NCBI GenBank assembly: GCA_002382495.1
Contig: DFXW01000034.1
Coordinates: forward strand, 33,964 to 41,960
Length of the DNA: 7,997 bases
Source of the DNA: Flavobacterium sp. UBA4098
GTDB taxonomy: Bacteria > Bacteroidota > Bacteroidia > Flavobacteriales > Flavobacteriaceae
Direction of reading: 5' to 3'
Under the pieces are notes generated by a model. That model saw only the letters and a program-made list of their open reading frames with translations. It was not told where the DNA came from and did no database searches. Below are positions 1 through 6,551 of the stretch, one piece after another (within the stretch, counting starts at the first letter, position 1; every line of letters starts with the position of its first letter). A program made the translations under genes and the position numbers.

Positions 1-2529
1 AATACTTCTACCTCCAATCGTTGTATGATTGGAGGAATGGTCGGAAACAACTCTTCGGGGACAACTTCGATACGTTATGGTGTTACACGAGATAAGATAG
101 TTGAACTAAAAGCTATATTGAGTGATGGTTCGGCCACAGTTTTCAAATCACTTAATTCAGAAGAGTTTATCGAAAAAACGAAAGGAGAATCTTTAGAAAG
201 TGCTATTTACAGAACACTTTATGAGGAACTTTCGAATTCTGAAACTCAAAAAGAAATTGTAAAAGAGTTTCCAAAACCTGAAATCCATCGAAGAAACACA
301 GGATATGCAGTTGATTTATTATTAAAATCAGATTTATTTTCTGGTACCGAACCAACGATCAATTTGGGCACCTTACTTTGCGGAAGTGAAGGAACATTAG
401 CGTTTACTACTGAAGTAACGCTGAAAGTAGACGATTTGCCTCCTACTCATAATATTATGGTGGCAGCTCATTTTCATACTATTCAAGAAAGTTTAGAAGC
501 AGTGATGATAGCCATGAAGCATCATTTGTATACTTGCGAAATGATGGACGATACCATTTTGAATTGTACCAAAACCAATAGGGAACAAGCCAAAAATAGA
601 TTCTTTATTCAAGGCGATCCAAAAGCAGTGATCATGCTGGAAGTGGCTGCAACTACTATTGAGGAAGCAGAACGACAAGCAGATGCCTTAATTGCAGATT
701 TAGAGCAACATAATTTTGGTTATGCATTGCCTAAACTATATGGAGCAGATATCGATAAGATTAATGAATTGCGCAAAGCTGGTTTAGGACTTTTAGGAAG
801 TATTGTTGGCGACGATAAAGCCGCTGACTCTATTGAAGATACGGCAGTAGAATTGAGTGACTTGCCTAATTATATTGCTGAATTTGCAGAGATGATGAAA
901 AAACACGGGCAAGATGCTATTTATTATGCCCATGCTGGAGCTGGTGAATTGCATTTGCGACCGGTATTGAATTTAAAGAAAAAAGAAGATTTACAGTTAT
1001 TCAGATCGATTGCTACTGAAGTGGCGATTTTGGTAAAAAAATACAGAGGTTCGCTTAGTGGAGAACACGGTGACGGAATTGTACGTGGCGAATTTTTGCC
1101 TTATATGATCGGCGATTCTAATTACGAATTGCTAAAACGTATTAAGAAAGCATTTGATCCCAATGCTATTTTTAATAGAGGTCGAATTACCGATACCCCT
1201 AAAATGGATGAAAATTTGAGAGTGGAATCCGGTAGAGTGGAACCAGAGATTGCTACTATTCAAGATTTTTCAGATAGTATGGGAATTCTGCGTGCCGCTG
1301 AAAAATGTAACGGATCTGGTGATTGCAGAAAATTACCCTCTGCTGGTGGGACCTTATGTCCAAGTTATAGAGCTACTCGAAACGAAAAAGATACGACTCG
1401 AGCCCGTGCCAATGCATTGAGACAGTATTTAACTGATTCTGACAAAGAGAATAAATTTGATCAAGAAGAATTGTATCAAGTGTTTGATTTGTGTGTGAGT
1501 TGTAAAGCGTGTGCTAGTGAATGTCCAAGCAATGTGGATATTGCTTCTATGAAAGCGGAGTTTTTGTACCAATATCAAAAAGCAAATGGTTTTTCGAATC
1601 GCAACAAAACCTTCGCTTACAATGCCAAATTGAACAATTTAGGTAGTTTAACTCCTAGATTAACCAATTGGTTTGCCAATTTATCTTTTGTAAAAAAGAA
1701 AATGGGTATAGCGCCGCAGCGCGTAGTGCCGCATTTGGCTCCAAAGACTTTTAGAAAATGGTTGGATACCAATCACAAAGAGCTTGAAGAATGCACCTAT
1801 CCCAACGGTAAAGTCATTTTGTTTTGTGATGAGTTTACTAATTTTTACGATGTTGGAGTAGGTGTAGACACCTATGAATTGTTGACGAAACTTGGCTATC
1901 AAGTGGTTATAGTAGATCATCAGGAAAGCGGACGTGCGTTTATTTCCAAAGGATTTTTGGAACAAGCTAAAGCAATCGCAACGATTAATGTTGATATTTT
2001 TAAAGATTTGGTGACCGATGCTATTCCATTAGTAGGAATTGAACCTTCTGCAATTCTGACTTTTAGAGATGAATACCTTCGTTTGGCAGAAGATAAACAA
2101 GGAGCCGAACAATTAGCCAAACAGGTATTTACAATTGAAGAGTTTTTCAAAAACGAAATTGCCAAAGGTGCCATTCGTCCAGAACAATTCTCCGATGAGG
2201 TAAAAGAGATTAAAATTCACGGGCACTGTCATCAAAAGGCATTGAGTACGGTTGAAGCTACTTTTGCCATGTTGAATTTACCTGTAAATAATACAGTTAC
2301 CATTTATAACTCCGGTTGTTGTGGTATGGCAGGATCTTTTGGATACGAAGAAGAACATTACGAAATTAGTATGCAAATGGGAGAGGATACTTTGTTTCCA
2401 AAAATTAGAGCGACGGATCAAAAAGTAGCAATTGCTGCAGCAGGAACCAGTTGTCGTCATCAAATATTTGACGGAACGAGTAGAACAGCGCAGCACCCGG
2501 TTACGATATTAAAATCTTGTTTGAAATAA
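1..2529 (+). CDS. FAD-linked and (Fe-S)-binding D-2-hydroxyacid (D-lactate type) dehydrogenase, 5'-truncated
   Basis: The reading frame is open from base 1, so the start and the first part of the FAD-binding domain lie outside the window; 842 codons remain. Visible in order (fragment numbering): end of the PCMH-type FAD domain (GGMVGNNSSGTTS, then GSEGTLAFTTEVTL); an FAD-oxidase C-terminal domain with SGEHGDG at 353-359 and FDPNAIFNRGRI; a two-cluster ferredoxin-like domain with Cys436, 442 and 453 followed by Cys498, 501, 504 and 508 (CxxCxxCxxxCP); and a C-terminal CCG domain with His742-Cys743-His744, Cys773-Cys774-Gly775 and Cys818. The first CCG half-repeat is degenerate (HQESGR instead of CCGR). 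Known relatives of this fused GlcD/GlpC layout, such as Shewanella Dld-II and E. coli YdiJ, oxidise D-lactate or D-2-hydroxyglutarate and pass electrons towards the respiratory chain, usually at the inner face of the membrane. The exact substrate cannot be read from the sequence. No terminator is seen after the stop. Confidence 0.9.
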   Translation, partial: NTSTSNRCMIGGMVGNNSSGTTSIRYGVTRDKIVELKAILSDGSATVFKSLNSEEFIEKTKGESLESAIYRTLYEELSNSETQKEIVKEFPKPEIHRRNTGYAVDLLLKSDLFSGTEPTINLGTLLCGSEGTLAFTTEVTLKVDDLPPTHNIMVAAHFHTIQESLEAVMIAMKHHLYTCEMMDDTILNCTKTNREQAKNRFFIQGDPKAVIMLEVAATTIEEAERQADALIADLEQHNFGYALPKLYGADIDKINELRKAGLGLLGSIVGDDKAADSIEDTAVELSDLPNYIAEFAEMMKKHGQDAIYYAHAGAGELHLRPVLNLKKKEDLQLFRSIATEVAILVKKYRGSLSGEHGDGIVRGEFLPYMIGDSNYELLKRIKKAFDPNAIFNRGRITDTPKMDENLRVESGRVEPEIATIQDFSDSMGILRAAEKCNGSGDCRKLPSAGGTLCPSYRATRNEKDTTRARANALRQYLTDSDKENKFDQEELYQVFDLCVSCKACASECPSNVDIASMKAEFLYQYQKANGFSNRNKTFAYNAKLNNLGSLTPRLTNWFANLSFVKKKMGIAPQRVVPHLAPKTFRKWLDTNHKELEECTYPNGKVILFCDEFTNFYDVGVGVDTYELLTKLGYQVVIVDHQESGRAFISKGFLEQAKAIATINVDIFKDLVTDAIPLVGIEPSAILTFRDEYLRLAEDKQGAEQLAKQVFTIEEFFKNEIAKGAIRPEQFSDEVKEIKIHGHCHQKALSTVEATFAMLNLPVNNTVTIYNSGCCGMAGSFGYEEEHYEISMQMGEDTLFPKIRATDQKVAIAAAGTSCRHQIFDGTSRTAQHPVTILKSCLK

Positions 2530-2561
2530 TTGATTTTATTTGAAATGAAATTCTAAGTTTG
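2530..2561 (+). promoter_or_regulatory. Bacteroidetes-type promoter for the permease gene
   Basis: TTG at 2530-2532 is followed after 21 bases by TAAGTTTG at 2554-2561. This is an exact match to the Flavobacterium promoter pattern TTG-N17-23-TAnnTTTG. Transcription would begin near 2566-2570, giving a leader of roughly 40-45 nt before the ATG at 2611. The -33 element starts directly after the stop codon of the upstream gene, so the permease probably has its own promoter, although read-through is not excluded because no terminator intervenes. Confidence 0.6.
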
Positions 2562-2581
2562 CAATACAATACAAAATACTT

Positions 2582-2599
2582 TATTCACTTTATTGAATA
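2582..2599 (+). repeat. Inverted repeat in the permease leader
   Basis: TATTCA (2582-2587) and TGAATA (2594-2599) form perfect 6-bp arms around a 6-base spacer, ending 11 bases before the permease ATG. It lies downstream of the predicted transcription start, so it could be an operator or a small RNA hairpin near the ribosome-binding region. Its left part, TATTCACT, recurs at a similar place upstream of the Lrp-type regulator. In AT-rich DNA a repeat this short could be chance. Confidence 0.3.
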
Positions 2600-2610
2600 C
2601 GATTTATACT

Positions 2611-4536
2611 ATGGCATTAAAAGGTTTGTTTAGAAAGAAGACTGTTCAGGATATCATGAAACAGGTAGAGCAAAATGAAAGTGACGGACATGCTGCTTTG
2701 GGTAAACATTTAACCGCAAGAGATTTAACCGCGTTTGGCATTGCAGCCATCGTTGGAGCGGGTATTTTTAGCACGATTGGTAAAGCCAGTGCTGATGGTG
2801 GTCCTGCGGTAATTTTTCTTTTCTTGTTTACGGCTTTGGCTTGTAGCTTTGCTGCTTTTGCTTATGCTGAATTTGCTTCAATGGTTCCAGTTTCAGGATC
2901 TGCTTATACCTATTCGTATGTGGCTTTTGGCGAAATTATAGCTTGGATAATTGGTTGGGCCTTGATTATGGAATATGCTGTGGGTAATATCACTGTTGCG
3001 ATTTCGTGGAGTGATTATTTTACTGGATTACTGCGGTCTACCGGTTTAGATCTTCCCCAATGGATTCAAATGGATTATTTATCGGCTTCCAATGGATTTA
3101 AAGACGCTACAGCCTTAATGCAAGGAGGAAAATCATTCGATAATTTGAGTGCTAATTTGCAAGACGCCTACACCGCTTGGACTACGAGTCCGGTTATTGG
3201 TAGCTTTCATTTTGTAGCCGATATTCCTGCCATGTTGATTATTATTGTGATTACGGCACTTGTTTATAGAGGGATGAAAGAATCACGAAATGCTGGAAAT
3301 TTGATGGTGTTGGTTAAATTGTTTATCATTTTGTTAGTTATCGCTGTAGGTGCTTTTTATGTTGATACTACCAATTGGAGTCCCTTTGCACCAAACGGAG
3401 TAAGCGGAGTTTTAAAAGGAGTTTCAGCAGTGTTTTTTGCCTATATTGGTTTTGATGCTATTTCTACCACTGCCGAAGAATGTAAAGACCCACAACGTGA
3501 TTTACCACGCGGGATGATGTGGGCCATCATTATTTGTACTGTTTTATATGTAGTTATTGCTTTGGTCTTAACTGGAATGGTGTCGTATAAAGAATTGAAT
3601 GTAGGAGATCCTTTGGCTTTTGTATTTGAGAAGTTGGATTTAAAATGGATGTCAGGTATTATTGCAGTTAGTGCTGTAATTGCAATGGCTAGCGTTTTGT
3701 TAGTGTTCCAAATGGGACAACCACGTATTTGGATGAGCATGAGTAGAGATGGATTGTTACCAAAGAAATTTTCTCGTGTACATCCTAAATTCAAAACACC
3801 TTCTTACGCCACTATTGTTACTGGTTTTGTTGTAGGTATTCCAGCTTTGTTTATGAATTTAACAATGGTAACCGATTTATGTAGTATCGGAACTTTGTTT
3901 GCTTTTGTATTAGTTTGTGCTGGAGTTTTGGTATTGCAAAACAAACCAGATATTCCGAGAGGAAAATTCAAGACACCTTATGTGAATTCGAAATACATTT
4001 TCCCACTCGCCTTGATCATTGGTCTAGTGTATGCATTTGTTTATAATAACGAAGCTACGATGGGTTTTCTTAATAATGAAACGCAAGTAAACACTCCAGA
4101 AACTATCATTACCTCTTTAGATAAATCAGATACTGATAAAGTATATCAATATTTAGTTTCTTTAGAATCAAAACCTACTACTAATGATGTGGAGGCGTTG
4201 TTAAGTCAATACCAAGAAGATGATTTGAATTATGCTGCAATTGTGGCGCAATTACCAATTGCTGATACTATCAAATACGAAAGCGGATTCGATTTGTTCA
4301 AGCACAAAATTCCGATGTGGATATTTCTAATTTCTTTAATTGGTTTAGCCTTTTGGGCATTCAAAGATAATTTATCCTTAATTCCGCTACTGGGATTGGT
4401 TTCTTGCTTGTATATGATGGCCGAATTGAGTGTTTGGAATTGGATTTATTTTACCATTTGGTTGCTTTTAGGATTATTGATTTATTTTGGATACAGTCGA
4501 AAAAACAGTAAAATGAATCAAATAGAGGTGAAGTAA
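2611..4536 (+). CDS. APC-family amino acid permease, cationic amino acid transporter-like, with large loop insertions
   Basis: Integral membrane amino acid transporter of 641 residues. An in-frame TTG at 2593 would add six residues, but the ATG at 2611 gives the expected N-terminus (MALKGLFRKKTVQDIM). The helix-1 signature GAGIF is at 49-53. The helix-6 signature and following loop (FFAYIGFDAISTTAEE, then CKDPQRDLPRG) are at 275-300, and the C-terminus carries the CAT-type pair IPLLGLVSCLYMM...WIYFTIWLLLGLLIYFGYSRKNS. This resembles YfnA and GkApcT, which take up amino acids by cation symport. Those proteins are about 460-490 residues. The extra length lies in a polar stretch at about 146-202 after helix 3, and in an acidic stretch at about 479-566 bracketed by two additional hydrophobic helices. 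By the positive-inside rule both insertions face the periplasm. The gene has its own promoter, ends at a hairpin terminator and converges on the lyase gene. The family is certain; the substrate is not. Confidence 0.92.
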   Translation: MALKGLFRKKTVQDIMKQVEQNESDGHAALGKHLTARDLTAFGIAAIVGAGIFSTIGKASADGGPAVIFLFLFTALACSFAAFAYAEFASMVPVSGSAYTYSYVAFGEIIAWIIGWALIMEYAVGNITVAISWSDYFTGLLRSTGLDLPQWIQMDYLSASNGFKDATALMQGGKSFDNLSANLQDAYTAWTTSPVIGSFHFVADIPAMLIIIVITALVYRGMKESRNAGNLMVLVKLFIILLVIAVGAFYVDTTNWSPFAPNGVSGVLKGVSAVFFAYIGFDAISTTAEECKDPQRDLPRGMMWAIIICTVLYVVIALVLTGMVSYKELNVGDPLAFVFEKLDLKWMSGIIAVSAVIAMASVLLVFQMGQPRIWMSMSRDGLLPKKFSRVHPKFKTPSYATIVTGFVVGIPALFMNLTMVTDLCSIGTLFAFVLVCAGVLVLQNKPDIPRGKFKTPYVNSKYIFPLALIIGLVYAFVYNNEATMGFLNNETQVNTPETIITSLDKSDTDKVYQYLVSLESKPTTNDVEALLSQYQEDDLNYAAIVAQLPIADTIKYESGFDLFKHKIPMWIFLISLIGLAFWAFKDNLSLIPLLGLVSCLYMMAELSVWNWIYFTIWLLLGLLIYFGYSRKNSKMNQIEVK

Positions 4537-4556
4537 ATAGAAGTCTTTTATAAATT

Positions 4557-4597
4557 AAACATCCTTAAAATATTTTATTTTTTTGAGGGTGTTTTTT
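4557..4597 (+). terminator. Rho-independent terminator of the permease gene
   Basis: A 14-bp stem pairs AAACATCCTTAAAA (4557-4570) with TTTTGAGGGTGTTT (4581-4594) across a 10-base loop; the T run reaches 4597. Two of the pairs are G-U wobbles on the plus-strand RNA. They become C-A mismatches in RNA from the other strand, so the hairpin should act better for the permease than for the convergent lyase gene, whose stop codon lies only 9 bases away. Confidence 0.65.
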
Positions 4598-4605
4598 AAC
4601 TCAGT

Positions 4606-5808
4606 TTAAAGTATATGCAACTCTTGCATACATTTTTTTATCATTTGATACGTTCTTTCTATATCATTATCAAGACCTATTGAGAAGCGAACTAAGCTGT
4701 TTGTTAATCCCATAGCTTCTTGCTCGACTAAAGGAATTTCAGATGAAGTTGAATTTCCAGGAGCAGTAAACAAAGTTTTATAAAATCCTAAACTAACAGC
4801 TAGGTATCCAATATTTCTATCTTGCATTAATTCCATCAATGCGTTGGCTTTATCAAAACTACCTACATCAATAGTCATCATCCCCCCATAACCATAATCC
4901 GGATGAATCATTGTTCTGTATAATTCATGACTTGGATGGCTTGTTAAACCGGGATAAACGGTTTTAATTCCGTCTGCTTCTAATTTAGCCGACAAGTACA
5001 TTGCATTGTGACTGTGTTGTTTCATTCGGATGTGTAGTGTTCTTAAGTTCTTTAATATGCTTGCAGAACGTAAACTATCCATTGTTGGCCCTAATAGCAT
5101 GGTAGCTCCATCATTCACATTTTTTAGACTGTTGATGAATTCAACAGACGAACAAACAACTCCTCCTATAGTATCACTAGTTCCGTTAATGTATTTAGTT
5201 AGTGAATGCAACACAATATCCGCTCCTAGTCGAACTGGAGCTACAGATAAAGGAGAGAAGGTATTGTCAACGACAAGTTTGAGATTGTGTTTTTTAGCAA
5301 TTTTCGATAAAGAAGCAATATCAGCTACTTCTAAAAGTGGATTACTTACAGTTTCGCAATATAAAATTTTGGTATCCGAATTGATTGCTGCCTCAACTAG
5401 ATCTAATTTTGTTATATCTACAAAACTGGTTTTAATTCCCATTCGAGGGGCAAAATTTTTCAAAAAAGCATAAGTTCCTCCATACACAGTTCTACTGGAT
5501 ACAATATGATTGCCATTGCCACAAAGTTGTAATAGTGTAGAAGTAATAGCTCCCATTCCAGAAGCTGTAACGCTTGCTGATTCGCTACCCTCCATGGCTG
5601 CTAAAGCGCTATCTAAATATAAATTACTTGGAGAGGTATGTCTTGAATACAAATAGCAACCCTCTACATTACCTTCAAATGTATCAAACATTTTTTTTGC
5701 TGAAAGGAAGGTATAGGTTGAGCTGTCCGAAATTGAAGGATTAACATCTCCATATTCGCCAAAAAATTGTAAGTCTTGAATGCAATCTGCAGGATTAAAA
5801 GATTCCAT
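4606..5808 (-). CDS. PLP-dependent trans-sulfuration family enzyme, probable methionine gamma-lyase
   Basis: A 400-residue cytosolic enzyme of the Cys/Met-metabolism PLP family, full length. Visible active-site residues: Tyr54 and Arg56 (YSR, phosphate contact from the neighbouring subunit), Ser83-Gly84-Met85, Tyr109 stacking on PLP, Asp181 in VVDNT pairing with the pyridine nitrogen, Lys205 in HSLTKY forming the Schiff base, and Arg374 in LVRFSIG binding the substrate carboxylate. The likely reaction is L-methionine to methanethiol, 2-oxobutyrate and ammonia. The Cys of the bacterial enzyme's YGCT motif (Cys116 of P. putida MdeA) is Gly111 here. The stretches MLLGPTM, HPxHELYRTM, DYGYGG, AVSLGFY and NSTSSEI recall plant methionine gamma-lyase, which as I remember also has YGGT. 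The divergent Lrp-type regulator matches the mdeR-mdeA arrangement. Alternatives are cystathionine gamma-lyase, cystathionine gamma-synthase or an O-acylhomoserine sulfhydrylase. The ATG at 5808 gives a normal N-terminus. Confidence 0.85.
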   Translation of the reverse strand: MESFNPADCIQDLQFFGEYGDVNPSISDSSTYTFLSAKKMFDTFEGNVEGCYLYSRHTSPSNLYLDSALAAMEGSESASVTASGMGAITSTLLQLCGNGNHIVSSRTVYGGTYAFLKNFAPRMGIKTSFVDITKLDLVEAAINSDTKILYCETVSNPLLEVADIASLSKIAKKHNLKLVVDNTFSPLSVAPVRLGADIVLHSLTKYINGTSDTIGGVVCSSVEFINSLKNVNDGATMLLGPTMDSLRSASILKNLRTLHIRMKQHSHNAMYLSAKLEADGIKTVYPGLTSHPSHELYRTMIHPDYGYGGMMTIDVGSFDKANALMELMQDRNIGYLAVSLGFYKTLFTAPGNSTSSEIPLVEQEAMGLTNSLVRFSIGLDNDIERTYQMIKKCMQELHIL

Positions 5809-5837
5809 AGATATATAGTTTTAGTTAATTACGTAAT

Positions 5838-5868
5838 CAAAATTCATTATATTTAATTTATTTTTCAA
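5838..5868 (-). promoter_or_regulatory. Possible promoter of the lyase gene
   Basis: On the minus strand TTG (5868-5866) is followed after 20 bases by GAATTTTG (5845-5838), one mismatch from the Flavobacterium TAnnTTTG element with correct spacing. Transcription would start near 5832 and leave a leader of about 25 nt. A second near-match, TATATTTTG at 5886-5878, has a three-base instead of two-base gap and no TTG at the right distance. Confidence 0.35.
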
Positions 5869-5878
5869 TAGATTAGTC

Positions 5879-5913
5879 AAAATATAGATTTTAAATTTAA
5901 AATTTTATATTTT
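5879..5913. repeat. AT-only palindrome midway between the divergent genes
   Basis: The core ATTTTAAATTTAAAAT (5888-5903) is a perfect 16-bp palindrome. With one extra base on the right side, the flanks AAAATATA (5879-5886) and TATATTTT (5906-5913) are also complementary, making an imperfect inverted repeat of 35 bp. It lies about 88 bp from the lyase start and 102 bp from the regulator start. Lrp-family proteins bind AT-rich imperfect palindromes, so it is a candidate binding or DNA-bending site. In such AT-rich sequence part of the symmetry may be chance. Confidence 0.4.
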
Positions 5914-5928
5914 TTTAGATTTTTTATC

Positions 5929-5943
5929 TATACTTGTTAACAA
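5929..5943 (+). promoter_or_regulatory. Possible -7 element of the regulator gene overlapping a perfect palindrome
   Basis: TATACTTG (5929-5936) differs at one position from the TAnnTTTG element and would start transcription near 5943, with a leader of about 55 nt. No TTG is present at the expected -33 distance. Its end overlaps the perfect 10-bp palindrome TTGTTAACAA (5934-5943). A protein bound there would cover the start of transcription, which would suit autoregulation. Confidence 0.3.
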
Positions 5944-5955
5944 TAATAGCCGTAT

Positions 5956-5975
5956 TTAGTGTAGCTATTCACTAA
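5956..5975. promoter_or_regulatory. Candidate operator for the Lrp/AsnC-type regulator
   Basis: TTAGTG (5956-5961) and CACTAA (5970-5975) are perfect 6-bp inverted arms around 8 bases, ending 22 bases before the regulator ATG. The half-site recurs: GATTAGTC at 5871-5878 (plus), ATTTAGTG at 5954-5961 (plus) and GATTAGTG at 5977-5970 (minus). A repeated oriented motif in a divergent intergenic region beside an Lrp-family gene is typical of its own binding sites. No binding can be proven from the sequence. Confidence 0.4.
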
Positions 5976-5997
5976 TCATAATAGAATTATATATATC

Positions 5998-6450
5998 ATG
6001 GATGCAATAGATAAAAAGTTATTGATGTTATTACAAAAAGACACCAAAAAGACAACTAAAGAATTGTCGTTGGTTTTGAATCTTTCTGTAACAGCAGTAT
6101 ATGAGAGAATTAAAAAACTAGAACGAGAAAAAATAATTCATAAATATGTTGCACTATTAGATCGTAACAAAATAGAAAAGGCTTTTGTGGTGTTTTGTCA
6201 TATCAAGCTAATTCAACATACTAAAGATGTTATTCACACTTTTGAGAGTGAAGTGGTACAACTTTCAGAAGTTTCAGAATGCTTTCATGTGAGTGGGGAT
6301 TACGACTATATTTTGAAAGTGAATGTTAAAGACATGGATGAGTACAGGGCTTTTATGGTAACAAAGTTGACTAGTCTCCAGCATATTGGAAGTACACATA
6401 GTTCATTTATGATTGGAGAAGTTAAAAACACTACTGCATTTAGTTTGTAA
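5998..6450 (+). CDS. Lrp/AsnC family transcriptional regulator
   Basis: A 150-residue DNA-binding regulator, normal length for the family. The N-terminal winged helix-turn-helix begins MDAIDKKLLMLLQKD, with the recognition region KELSLVLNLSVTAVYERIKKLE at about 21-42. The hinge HKYVALLDRNKI leads to the C-terminal RAM ligand-binding domain from about residue 62. This contains VSGDYDYILKV (98-108), the usual effector-pocket and dimer-contact loop, and a final beta-strand segment around residues 135-143. Such proteins form dimers to octamers and respond to amino acids. Divergent placement from the lyase gene, like mdeR beside mdeA, suggests it controls that gene in response to methionine or a related amino acid, and probably itself through the repeats in between. 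Start: an ATG preceded by AT-rich sequence without Shine-Dalgarno, and the family N-terminus begins here. Confidence 0.93.
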   Translation: MDAIDKKLLMLLQKDTKKTTKELSLVLNLSVTAVYERIKKLEREKIIHKYVALLDRNKIEKAFVVFCHIKLIQHTKDVIHTFESEVVQLSEVSECFHVSGDYDYILKVNVKDMDEYRAFMVTKLTSLQHIGSTHSSFMIGEVKNTTAFSL

Positions 6451-6503
6451 TTGAGCTATAGTAAATTACCAATTTATCTTCGAATAATTAATTCAAAAAG
6501 CCT

Positions 6504-6511
6504 TACTTTTG
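6504..6511 (+). promoter_or_regulatory. -7 element of the lpdA promoter
   Basis: TACTTTTG exactly matches the Flavobacterium TAnnTTTG element 40 bases before the lpdA ATG. The -33 element is weak: only TTC (6479-6481) is found at about the right distance instead of TTG. A leader of about 30-35 nt would result. No convincing terminator separates the regulator gene (stop at 6450) from this promoter, so some read-through is possible. Confidence 0.45.
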
Positions 6512-6551
6512 TCACTTAATTGAAGTTAAACTATAAATTATAAATATAAAC

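Noticed and set aside
2530..2553. Terminator after the FAD/Fe-S dehydrogenase
   Set aside because: No stem-loop with a T tract is found; the stretch is better explained by the permease promoter.
2593..2610. Upstream in-frame TTG start for the permease
   Set aside because: It adds only six residues without family similarity and lies within the inverted repeat of the leader; the ATG at 2611 gives the typical N-terminus.
3441..3794. 117-codon open frame antisense to the permease
   Set aside because: It is fully inside a clear membrane-protein gene, its product has no recognisable domain, and it has no promoter.
5030..5473. 147-codon open frame antisense to the lyase gene
   Set aside because: It is a shadow of the lyase coding sequence, with no family features and no upstream signals.
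5809..5997. Riboswitch or small RNA in the divergent region
   Set aside because: The sequence is nearly all A and T, with no GC stems or recognisable SAM or other aptamer elements; operator-like repeats explain it better.
6451..6551. Terminator after the Lrp-type regulator
   Set aside because: Only short AT symmetries such as GAATAATTAATTC are present; there is no GC-containing stem followed by a T run.
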